Source: Aphis gossypii (Eukaryota > Arthropoda > Insecta > Hemiptera > Aphididae). From it: a DNA stretch of 64,000 bases. This document shows positions 14,186 through 25,900 of this stretch, piece after piece. The stretch covers positions 81,631,260-81,695,259 of the forward strand of contig NC_065530.1 in the NCBI RefSeq assembly GCF_020184175.1, read 5' to 3'. The position numbers were made by a program, and so were the translations under genes. The notes under the pieces were generated by a model. It did not search any database. It was not told the DNA's origin and saw only the letters and a program-made list of their open reading frames with translations. Numbering within the stretch: the first letter of the stretch is position 1; each line of letters starts with the position of its first letter.

Positions 14186-14573
14186 TGGGTAATAAGCACA
14201 TACCCTTTTTTTACCTGTATGCATATGCTATGTGTTAGCCTATATTATTGAATTATAGTTAAATTTCTAAATTAAACAAACAAATCAAACTGAAAACGAA
14301 CAATAAATTGTGCCTATGGTTTTTAAAGTAAATAAAAGACGTTCCTCTGCCTATATTTGGTTTTGGATCGTGATAATTGTATACATTGTACCTGTATTTA
14401 GCTATACTTGAAATGACATAATAATCATAACTTCGACACTGCAAATAGCCTACTGCTCCATAGCACATGTTTTTATATTAAGAACATAATACACACTTTA
14501 AATTTAATAAATAGTCCTTAAGTAGGTAGGTATCTTAAAGTACATAAGGATCATAAGCTATAATAAGTAGCAT

Positions 14574-14662
14574 GGTTTCTCTGCAGCGTGTGGAATAGCC
14601 GATTATGTCCGGACCGGTATAGTTGATGCTAGATGTTGACTTTTAGATATTGCAGGGAAACC
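14574..14662. repeat. short inverted-repeat unit
   Basis: GGTTTCTCTGCA (14574-14585) is matched in reverse by TGCAGGGAAACC (14651-14662), 11 of 12 bases, around a GC-richer core. It could be a very small MITE or just a hairpin. No clear target duplication. Confidence 0.35.
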
Positions 14663-14699
14663 TAAATTTAACCTAAACTTATTCTAACCTTAACGTCAT

Positions 14700-17600
14700 T
14701 AGTTCGCACTCCACTTCGTCCTCGATGTATACCTAACCTATACTGTATGTGATGTTTCCAGCAGAACTTTCGAAAATGTGAAATTATCGACGACGTTGCG
14801 CGAGCGTGAAAAAACTACGGATCAGCTATAGTCTATACATACAATATATTGTTGATAGATTGCATATCTGTACAATAATAATGAATAATATACGTCACGT
14901 CTCTATCAACAGTCAATTAAGAACGTCACCAAAGTGTCAGACCCGTCAAAAATTGCTGAAGCGGCTGAATCACAAAAGGACATTTAGTTGCCTCGTGGGA
15001 ACGTTATTCGTCTATACAGATAAACGCAGGTATATATATTATGCTATAATGATATAACATCTGTAGGATACATAGGTATAGATACCTAAATAATTAATTT
15101 ATAATATATTGCTGCCACACTGCAGATACCAATACTATATGCGTATAGTGTATATTATAGAGAGTAAAAGATTATAGATATCAACTATATAAGTATGTCT
15201 ACACAATACATAATATATAATCATATTAAAATGCATATGACGTATATTACGATATTACATACATATAATGATATGCGTTGTTAGTGTTGTTAGTTGTTAC
15301 TGCGGTGTTGGTCGCGGTATAAAGTTATATCAAATCGAAAAATAAAAAACGAGTTAAAAAAAAATGACGTTTATGCGTGTGTGAACTTGTCAAGGTTGTT
15401 TTGGAGTAAAAAATAATAACGAACGAACAAAGTTTTATGCTCGAAAAACATGCGCTTGAAAAAAATACCATTTACCCATTATATTTTGTATAGTATACAT
15501 ATATATATATATGCACAATAATAAAAACTCGGTCATGAAATCTCACGCGTGTACGATGTATATATATATATTTACGTACATTATAATATACAATATTATC
15601 GTACACAAAGTGGCCGGCCGCGACGGGCGATTGCCGATTTATGTGTGCTTACGCACGCGGAGATCGCGTATTATACATAATATTATACAGTCGTTTGCGT
15701 TGAGTTCGATCGATAATAATCGCGTTGAATATATATAGTTAGGAGGTGCTCAAAAATGTTGCCGTTTACCCGCTGTGATTTTGACGTCATCACGAATTGC
15801 TGCAGGGGAAGTATATAGTATACAACGCTGGTATCTATGTACAAACGAAGGGCAAGGACTATACACAGCTGTAAAATATTATTATATACATGTAAAATAT
15901 TATCGTCCACACACATATTACGTTATACATAACTGCTGTGATGCATTATTATTTTACACGGCGGATAAGGGTAGAATGCAACATTTTTGTGTAGGATGTT
16001 AAAATATCCGTTTGTACGAAAAAGACGTACAGGTATTTAGCGCTAGAAAAACAAATAATAAAATAACTGACTAAAAGCAGAATTGCATAGGACAACGTTG
16101 GGTTTTTGGTTAACGGTAATTCAATAACAACGCACATTAACGATATACTATTAAAGTAGGTATGTAACATAATATACCTATAATAAAACAAAATGTATAT
16201 AAGTAATATTATCCAATTACGCGGTGCGTCTTCTGCGGCGGAGGTCTCTCGAGAATAGTGTAGGTGTATGTTTCTGAAAAAATACGGAACGACAAACGTA
16301 TAAATAAGATACACATATTTGTAAAACGTCAGTGCCGTGAATTAAGATACCTTAATTCATGACTAGTGCCGGTAGTAGGTAGGTACCAATAATATGATAA
16401 ATATATATTTATATATAATATACAATTTATGCGTATAACATTATAAGCACTGGAAGTAGTTTAAATTATTTTCTTTACGCCAAGACCAGATATCAAGTGA
16501 TAAAAGATTTTTTTATGACTGTACTAATGTATTATTTATGCACAATTCAATGGAAAGTAAAAGTACGACGACGAGTGGGTCCTTTTAAAGTTTTAATTAT
16601 TCATAAAACTATATTACAGAATGACCGCAAAATGCAGAAATAAAAATGTATTTACATTTTTACATTTTATGTTATGCTCATATTAATGTCGTATAATATT
16701 ATACAATACAACAATTATTATTAGTAGGTACAACACATTTTATATAGCGTGAACCGATGTCTTTATAAACGAATATAATATAGTTTTGTAGCAAGGTACT
16801 TAGATTCATTAGTGATGAAAATCGACTATTTCGATAAATATTTTGAAATTAGATTTTTAGATTTTACATATGATTATACAAAGATTATAATAGTACCTAT
16901 ATAATACTAATACTTGTGGAGAACATAACAATACTTGATAGTTTATATAAAGCTTTTTTATCGTATAAGCACAGAAAAGATTAAATCTGTTTTATTTTTT
17001 TTTTATCCATAATCTATTTTGTGATACAAGCCTCAGATCGAAAAATATATAAAAAATATTGCACCTGCTAACTGCTGCAATAATATCTGAACTTGTAATT
17101 AAACATATTACCAAAATGCATAATTCTTCTTAGAAATTACGGAAATCGTGTAAAAATCAATTAAGATCTAAAATAATATATTCGTTTTTTTCTGAAGTTT
17201 TATTTATTGTTGTAAACTGTAATCAAACTTTATTTGGATCCTATATACTACACATTATTTTAGATTCTGCCTGGACCCTCCAACCTTTAACACGTTACGT
17301 GGTCATATTTTTACCGCATACGAGTAACGAGTACACATATATAATCCGACTATGAAATCGCAAGCTTTATATAAATAATTATAATTAAATAACACACCAA
17401 ATGTGGTAGGTATTTATTATGTGAAACATAATGTTTCCATAATTTAATGTAAATCCTAAATCGGCGGATTATGTAACGTCGAGTTTCTACGATAGTTATT
17501 AAAATTAACGACCTAATAACATTTATATATTATATATATTATCTAAAACTAAAGAATTTCCAATGTACAACATAATATAATATAATATATAAAAATATAA

Positions 17601-18200
17601 TAGCTCGTATAGCGTCATTAATAAAAAAAAAAAAAATCACGCTGTCCGCAATAATACAATATTATTATTATTATTATTGTATTATTATGGAGTGTGCGGC
17701 TGACCATGTGTGTTCGTTTGTTATTTTAACGAACTGAAAATAAACATAAAGGCTTGTATCGACAGTCGTACCTATAATATACCTATACCGACGATTGTGA
17801 AACGACAATATTATAGATAGGTAGGTTAGATATAGCTGCAGGTAGGTTAGGTACACATGACACGCCGTTAAGTATGATGACTTGTTAGTTGTTATTATAT
17901 TCTTTTATCCAATTTAAACGTTTTCGACGTTATTGGAAAAAAAAAATGAAATCGTACGCTTATAAACGTAGGTATGTATATACTATTTACAAAACAATAA
18001 TATTATTAAAAGTACAACTCTACAGGTGTGTGTGTGATACGCCCGACGTCTTTCTCGCGTGTTAACCGTACGACGAGATTCGCCAATTAGCTGTATGTAT
18101 ACATTTCATCATTGTCAGATACGCAGAGACAAGCGCCGAGACGCGAATAGATCGCATCGCGTGCGCCAAAATATAATAAAGTTGTAACTCGACACCCTAT
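14700..18200. other. CpG-richer non-coding region, possible regulatory DNA
   Basis: Patches with clustered CpG and mixed sequence stand out from the AT-rich background: about 14760-15020, 15290-15740 (including GGCCGGCCGCGACGG at 15613-15627), 16215-16260 and 18030-18175. Reading frames here are under 125 codons and overlap each other on both strands with no motif, so I do not call them genes. Promoters, enhancers or non-coding exons of a gene outside the window are possible. Confidence 0.35.
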
Positions 18201-21200
18201 ATTATAATAATTATATTACAACACATCCATGATAATGTTATTATGGGTATTTACGTAGGGTCTATCTACAAAATATTCGTCATTTTCAGTTTTTTAATTA
18301 TGTAATCGAATAGGTATAATTGACTAATAAACATTTTTTTTTTTTAAGTTTTTTTCTATTTTAAATTGTGCCTAATTAAATAAAATTATTGAATTATCGG
18401 GTGTGTGTACGATCGGTGTATTTTATATAAAGATGCTATAAATTGTAGCTCGAGTTCACTTAAATATAGTTAGATAGTTAGAAGTATTAATTATAGATAT
18501 TATGTAGTTTTATTCATCATAATAAAACGCATTGATAACCTACTCTATATATGCGTATGATTATTTTTTAACTGTTTATGTTATTAAATTCTAATTATAT
18601 ATAATGCGCAACAAACCTGCAGTAATTGCACACGTTTCTTAGCACATTAGCAACTCTATATTTTGGTAGTTGAGCACTGCAGATATTAAGTTAATCGGTC
18701 ATTCATTGAAGAGGTCGTTTTTTGAAAAATTATATGTATATGTATACTTAATTATCCATATGCTATCGAAATAATCACGAAAAACTACAAAAATATAATA
18801 CGTTTAATGTTTATATCTTATGACTATTTATTATCTTATGACATAACTAGGTACATATAAGTATATATATACTATATATTACAATTATTACATAGTATAT
18901 AGGTTATGCGTGAGTATGTGTGAGATGCTTTTAAATAAAATTGACTAATTTTTGGTAAATTCCGTGTAGAGTAGCTTGAGTCATAAAAAAGATATAAGAT
19001 TTAGCGATGAATTTAAATTTTAAAACAATCGTGCTAATGTCTAGTCTCTAGTAACCCATCCAATTCATATAATTATATTTTATGTGTAGAGTAGATATTA
19101 CGTTTTTATTTTATTTTTATTTGTGACGTATGTATATATAATTATATGAATACTATAATACTATAATACATTATGATAGACAACAAATGTTGCAGAACTG
19201 ACATAAAAAGAAACCGAGCCATGTTTTTGCGATCACGTTTGTATATATTATGAAATATATAAATAGACCAAATGCACAAGATTTATCGAAAGTCGAAAAT
19301 AATCCTCCCATTCCCCACCCCGTCAAAACTCAGAGATACAATGCGACATGGGAATAAATCGGTTGGTGGACGGCCAAAGAAAAAGTACAACGTCCAAACA
19401 GCATCTTTGGGTATTTACAATGTAGGATAAATGATAAATAATCGTATGTACCTATCTCCGGAGATATCAGATATTGGGCGACATTGCGACAACACTTGAC
19501 TTCTATATTTTATTGTCATGTCAATATAATTAATGTTTATATTTTTTATTTCGAATAGCTTACTCATTCCTCGATTTTTCAAAATCGCTTCCGCCTATAA
19601 TACATTTCAAACAACTTTATATTTACTATAGAGTAAGAAACTGATGCAATCATGCCTGATGTTTATTAACTTAAACATTGAAGATAAAAGGTAGTGAAAA
19701 AAAGTAATTTTAGTTTTTGAGCGGAGTAATGAATATATAATATATATTATATAGGTATCTAATATATATTGAATTTACAATGATATGTTTTTCGTTTTAT
19801 ATATTGTATGTAAACCATAAGTAGATATTCCACAAAATTTTTAAATTTCAATTTTAATAATTAAAATAACAAAAAAACAAATTTTTTTATACAAATCTAG
19901 TTTTTGACAAAATTGAATTTGCTTTTTTTTTGTTGCTACAACTACTGTAACTTAAAAAATATAACTGTAAATACTTCAAGTTTTCACCAGATGTTTATAT
20001 AATCATTTAAAAAAAATATATTCTCTAAGTAAAAATACTTCAACATTTGATACATAAGGTTCTGTATAAGTTTTTAAACTTTATAAATTTAAAAAAAAAC
20101 TTATACTGGAAAGCCAAATACATTTTTTATGAACATTTTATTCAAATTTTTACATTGTATATTCAGATTTTAAGCTTTAATATAACTATTTAGTTTTTTT
20201 CCTCGATTGATTTTTGTTATTTTATTATAATTAAAAATTAATGTCCTTAAATAGATACTTGTAAGTTGTAATTTTTATCAAATGGCTTTATAAACCATAC
20301 CTACATAAAACATTTTCAAAATAATTGTTCCAAGTATCAAATAGTATACATAAACTTATCTCAAAAATTATTCTGTTTTGGAAGATTAAATATATGAACA
20401 CCTACCTACTTTTTATTATATTATATAGGTACTCAAAAATGTAAGAAACTTAATAAATGAATAATGATAACGATAAAAAAATTATAATTTTTAAGTTAAA
20501 ACTTTTCGAAATAATGAATTTACATTTGATTGAACCACTGCCACGCTGTATTTGTATGTTGTTGTATAGGTATTTCATCAAAATCTACTAGTCCAAGCGC
20601 ATATAAATTCTATGTAATACGTAGGTTACATTCTTTAATACTTGTTGCTATTCAATATTTTAGATCCTAGTTTTTTTTTTTTTTTTGGTCTTGCGTGATT
20701 TAAGTTAGGTTTAATACTTATCATTAAAACGAAATGCAGCTTTGCAACTGCAATGGGATGGGATGGGTTTCCTTTAAGAACTCTGCACAGACTTTTTTTA
20801 TTAAAATTATGTTTACTTTTTTAAGCATTTTAAGCGTTGAACTTAGTTCATATTCTTTAACAATTTCGTTTGTCTTCTTATAACAAAGGTTGAGCTTTAT
20901 TATATGCCATAAATATAATAAGCTTTATATTTACGTTATGTTTCGATTAATGATTTATTATCAACATCATTAAATTATTAATTAATAAAAATAGCCAATA
21001 GGTAGGTAGGTGGGTACTTAAATATTAATTATTTGAGCTAAAAAAATAGGTATATCTTTGTTAAATAGATGCCTACAAGCCAATTAGCCTACTATATAAA
21101 TATATTTCTATCGTCAAAAAATAGGCATGAAAAATGTTATAATTAAAATAATTAAAAATTAAGTAAATCCAACTTGAGATAATAATATGTGAAACCACTA

Positions 21201-21430
21201 GTTTTTTTTTTGTATTGATCAGTAATCGAGAAATTAGGTACTTGAAAAATAAGGCAACAACAGAAAACTTTAAAACTTTAGGTAAGTTTAATCTTCATAA
21301 TTATAATATTAAAAATTGGGCTTCTCCAGTTCTCCACTTATTAGGTGGATAAATGCAGTATCATAATTCATAACTTTCACTCGCCTTTTTAATCTTATTC
21401 TACTTAATTATTCAATTGATCATATCCACT
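18201..21430. other. AT-rich non-coding stretch
   Basis: No gene seen. Includes a diverged family A repeat (listed separately). A short patch at 19300-19400 is less AT-rich but shows no open frame worth naming. Confidence 0.45.
19690..20350. repeat. diverged copy of dispersed repeat family A
   Basis: Begins with TTTTTGAGCGGAGTAATGAA and a GAATTTACAATGATATG word, which match the start of the copy at 37384 (TTCTGAACGAAGTGATGAA... GATTTTACAATGATG). Then come poly-T blocks of the same spacing. Ends uncertain. Confidence 0.5.
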
Positions 21431-21439
21431 TTGTTTTTT

Positions 21440-21900
21440 CAAGAATTAATTCCATAAAATATTTAGGGATTATACTTGAATATAATATATTTTCTCATCG
21501 CACATAAATTTTTTAACCATAAATGTTTCAAAACGTTACAGGTTTCATTTACACTTAAAATTTCAAAAACATTAACGTCATAAACCCTGATAATTTTAGT
21601 TTTTCACTTAGAATTTAGTTTAATGGTTTGGTTATCAAATAAAGACTCTTTATATTTATCAGGTAAAAAATGAACAGTATAAATTCCTAAAATTAGTTGT
21701 AGTAGCCAGTAGATGTATTAAATTTGTCTATTAGCCGAGATTCTTATCATTTGCGGGCTACCCAGGGTCCAGGGAGATAATTTTTACATTGGGGATGTCT
21801 GTGTGCGAATTGAGAAAAGCTTTAGATTTAATGTTCTTATTCGATTTACAATATGGTAACAGAAATTTCTCCGAGTTGACTTTTTGTGTATGGTCGATTT
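21440..21900 (+). pseudogene. decayed LINE reverse-transcriptase C-terminal fragment
   Basis: Broken frames on the plus strand preserve hallmarks of a Jockey-like non-LTR retrotransposon. At 21451 the peptide reads SIKYLGIILEYN, the conserved segment after the RT palm. At about 21738 it reads RFLSFAGY, followed by LGMSVCELRKALDLMFLF, matching the usual '(R)RFLSFAGY... LGM..L..RR..LD..FLF' order at the RT C-terminus. Several stop codons and frame changes lie between these pieces, so the element is dead. The ends of the element are not visible. Confidence 0.7.
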
Positions 21901-22957
21901 TAGCTTTAATTATCATGGTGCAAGGTCACAATATTTGTTCTTAGTTTCACTTTATATTAATAGATATAGATCTATAGTACAGCATCATTTTTCCGAATTC
22001 TTGCTTTAGCCAACAATATTATTTATCAGATTGATTTTTTTTTTTATATTTTAGCGTCATGATTTTAAAAACACTATTTATGTATAACATGAAGTTCTGA
22101 TATCAATATCTATTGTCATATCTTGTTTAATAAATTATAATTAACATTAGTTTTTCAACATACTTGATACTTCAGGTATGCTAGTTATTATGTATGTTGT
22201 TACTGTCTTAACATTTTATCGTAAAATTATATCACTAAACAATTTGAAAATATTACTTCTTAGTTCTTACCCATACTATATAAATAAATAATTAATTAAA
22301 GAAAGAAAAATAGATTATTCTCCAATATAAAATTATTTTTTGAAAACATTTCTATTAATCTAACTTTATCCCATCCCAAGTCTTTTTGATATTACCTTTA
22401 TAAATGAAAAATTATTTCGGTTCTTTTTTATTGTTTTGCGTTCATCTTTATCTAATGCATTTTTATAATTTGTATTATTTCTAGAATCAGTTTTTCATAT
22501 ACACAAGTATTGATGAGAAAAAAAATGTAGGTAAACATCACTCACGATATATTATTACAGCTAAAACTAATTTAAGCATTAAATTACTAAGAAATATAAA
22601 GGCATAATAGAACTAATTTAAAACATGACTACAACAGTCAAAAATTGATACAGATCATGACTATAAATAATAAGCAGTAACTAAATAACTAACAACCAAC
22701 AAAAAATTATATATTAGAAATATTTTCTATGGACTAATAAATTATAATTTTTTTTTGTGGTTATTGAATTTATATGGTAATTTTTTAATATTTGGAAGAG
22801 TTGATCAATTATGAAATATATTGTGTAATTAACATTAACTTTAATTAAAACCTAAATTTTATTAAAATGCATCAATTATTAAATAAGTATCTATTAACTC
22901 ATAATTCGCAGAGGACGCAGTAGTTAAAAAAAAAGATAATGAATAAAACAAAAATGT
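21901..22957. other. AT-rich non-coding stretch 3' of RpS7
   Basis: No gene seen between the LINE remnant and the RpS7 polyadenylation signal. Confidence 0.5.
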
Positions 22958-22958
22958 T

Positions 22959-22964
22959 TTTATT
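22959..22964 (-). terminator. RpS7: RpS7 polyadenylation signal AATAAA
   Basis: Reads AATAAA on the minus strand, about 10 bases after the RpS7 stop codon at 22974-22976. That is a very short 3' UTR, as is common for ribosomal protein genes. Confidence 0.8.
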
Positions 22965-22973
22965 GAATCAAGT

Positions 22974-25900
22974 TTACAAATATGGTTCTGGGAACTCAAA
23001 AGTAACATCTCTGCCAGTCAGCTTTCGGTATACAGATGCAAAAGTATCCACCTGTAACAAAAAAATTATGTTTTTTAGAAAAATATTTATTTTTATAAGA
23101 TACACGAACAATTGATAAGTTTATAGTTCTAGATACTAAATGTCACGGTCAATAGAATAAAAATCAATAAAATGCTTATTGATATATTTACAATATATTA
23201 ACATATTTTAATATATGTCTGGTTAGACGCTAATTGTATCATTTTTAATTATACATTAGTAACACGCAGACGAAATAATTCAATACATACAACTAGTTAG
23301 AATAAACAGATGTTTATTTCAAACCTTTTACTTATAATTTATATAATAATTAGAAATAAAAAGATTACAAATTATATGAAAAAATATTTTTTTTGGTCAA
23401 TATTTATTTTTAACAAATTAATACAAATTGTTAAGTTTAGCACATGGATAGAATTCAACTATTATATAAAACTGTAAAGAGCGCTGTAGTGCATCTCATC
23501 TTACCATTTAAACCTACTTTTTTGTAAATTTTGAAATGTAAATTAAAAATGGATAAAATCTTCCCAAAACTAAGAGGATTAAAAAATCATTCCTAATCAT
23601 TTTATATAGCACATGGATAGAACTCGACAATTATATAAAACTGTAAAGAGCGCTGTAGTGCATCTCATCTTACCATTTAAACCTATTTTTTTTGTATATT
23701 TTGAAATGTAAATTAAAAATGGATAAAATCTTCCCAAGACTAAGAGGATTAAAAAATCATTCCTAATCATTTTATATAGCACATGGATAGAACTCGACAA
23801 TTATATAAAACTGTAAAGAGCGCTGTAGTGCATCTCATCTTACCATTTAAACCTATTTTTTTTGTATATTTTGAAATGTAAATTAAAAATGGATAAAATC
23901 TTCCCAAGACTAAGAGGATTAAAAAATCATTCCTAATCATTTTATATAGCACATGGATAGAACTCGACAATTATATAAAACTGTAAAGAGCGCTGTAGTG
24001 CATCTCATCTTACCATTTAAACCTATTTTTTTTGTATATTTTGAAATGTAAATTAAAAATGGATAAAATCTTCCCAAAACTAAGAGGATTAAAAAATCAT
24101 TCCTAATCATTTTATATAGCACATGGATAGAACTCGACAATTATATAAAACTGTAAAGAGCGCTGTAGTGCATCTCATCTTACCATTTAAACCTACTTTT
24201 TTGTAAATTTTGAAATGTAATTAAAAATGGATAAAATCTTCCCAAAACTAAGAGGATTAAAAAATCATTCCTAATCATTTTATATAGCACATGGATAGAA
24301 CTCGACAATTATACAAAACTGTAAAGAGCGCTGTAGTGCATCTCATTTTACCATTTTAACTTATTTTTTGTATAGTTGGAAATGTAAATTACAAATGAAT
24401 AAAATCATCTAAAGGCATAGAATGAAAAAATATCATCTATAATCAATTTAATATAGCACATGGATAGAACTCGACAGTTATGTTGAACTGTAAAGAGCGC
24501 TGTAGTGCATATTTTAAGAATTTAATCTATTTATAATCTATATAAAATGATAATAATGGAACAATCAAAATTTTTATGAAGTCAGTCATGAATTATAAAA
24601 TGATTATTTGAATACTTGAAAAAGATAATATATAATTTAAGAGGATGCCCAAATTTGATTAACAAACATACAACATGACAAATTAGTGTTTAGTAAAATT
24701 CATTTTAAGTTGTTAAACTTAAATATATAAGGAGTAAATCCATGCAAACTTAAAAGTAAGAATATAATCTAGGTAGGTAATTGATATTATTTTAAAGTGA
24801 ATTATAGCTATGTAAAATATTACAACAAGTACACGCAAAGCGGCACTGCATATCACATATTTGCACCATTTTAATTTACATGGTTACTAGCCCACTGATA
24901 CCACTAAGATAACGTTTTATATTTTATGCCATTAATATACTACTAATAATGTGTCGATTATTTTTGATTTTTCATCAATTTTTTTTTAAGTGATACGTCA
25001 TATTATTCTGGATAAGCTTGTTTTCCTGACAAGTTTTGATAAAATAAAACTAAGTTTGATGATAAACATAATATAAAATTAGCCATAAAAAAATAGAAAA
25101 TGCTTAAAAAGAATATTGCGCGGCAAAGAGTGCCGCAAGTGTGTACTAACTAACATTACAATCATAGATGTGTGCTCTTTTCTATTATTTACTGTAAAAA
25201 ATTAATTTTACTTAAAAAACAAATAAATAAAAAACTTTTCAGAAACTGTTATTTGGTAATTTAGAAACAATAATAATAACAACAACTAATATTTACCTTG
25301 TGCTCTATATTTGTTTGTTGAGTTTTGTCTAAATGAACTTTCATCATTTGTTTTCCATCTAATTTAACTCGGATACGCTTGCCAACAATTTCAGCTGGAA
25401 AGACTAAATCATCAAGGATTGCGTCGTACACCCAAGTTAAAGTTCGACTGAAAGTTTTAAATTTGATATTAATACTCTAATAAAACAAATAATATAATAA
25501 CAATAATAATTTAATAATATTGTTGTTGACATAATAATAATAATAATACATTTTGTATTATTTATAATTTAAGAATAGAAAACATTTTAATTTATGTCCG
25601 CTTAGACGCTATATGTATCAATTAAATATACATTAGTAACACGCAGACTATAATCAATATTAATAAATAGATGTTAAATTATATACCTTCTTGGACGTTT
25701 TTGATTGCTTTTTGTTCTTGTTTTCCTAGTAGGTTTTGGTAATATTCTTCTATCACCAATAAATACTACATGCTTGCCACTAAACTTCTTCTCTAGTTCT
25801 CTAACTAAGCGAGCTTGGATTTTTTGGAACTGAGCACGTTGTGGCATGGGTACATAAATAATGACGCTCTAAAAAATATAAAAATAAGTAAGTTATGCAA

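Larger units (their letters stand above)
23439..24510 (-). repeat. seven-copy tandem array (about 170 bp) in RpS7 intron 3
   Basis: A 56-nt core starts at 23439, 23608, 23778, 23948, 24118, 24286 and 24455, giving periods of 169, 170, 170, 170, 168 and 169 bp. Copies 2-5 are almost identical along the full unit, including a 67-codon open frame on the minus strand that recurs with the unit and is not a gene. The first and last copies have diverged spacers but a well kept core. Stronger conservation of the core than of the spacer is what a functional RNA would give and a plain satellite would not. Confidence 0.9.

Noticed and set aside
14806..15057. 83-codon frame on the plus strand
   Set aside because: Starts without a supported ATG context, contains TA-rich low-complexity peptide and has no motif or splice logic.
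15683..16314. Overlapping frames of 75-121 codons on both strands
   Set aside because: They overlap each other in opposite directions in a CpG-richer patch and encode low-complexity, Y/I-rich peptides typical of TA repeats.
23534..23663. U17/snR30 identity from ATTCCTA and AAACCTA words in the array unit
   Set aside because: These words resemble the U17 m1/m2 motifs but lie on the strand opposite to the host gene, m2 does not match fully, and the ATTCCTA word is missing from the diverged copy 7.
23597..24140. Three identical 67-codon minus-strand frames in the RpS7 intron array
   Set aside because: They repeat with the 170-bp unit, overlap one another, lie wholly inside an intron and have no motif. 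The conserved part is the non-coding hairpin core, not the frame.
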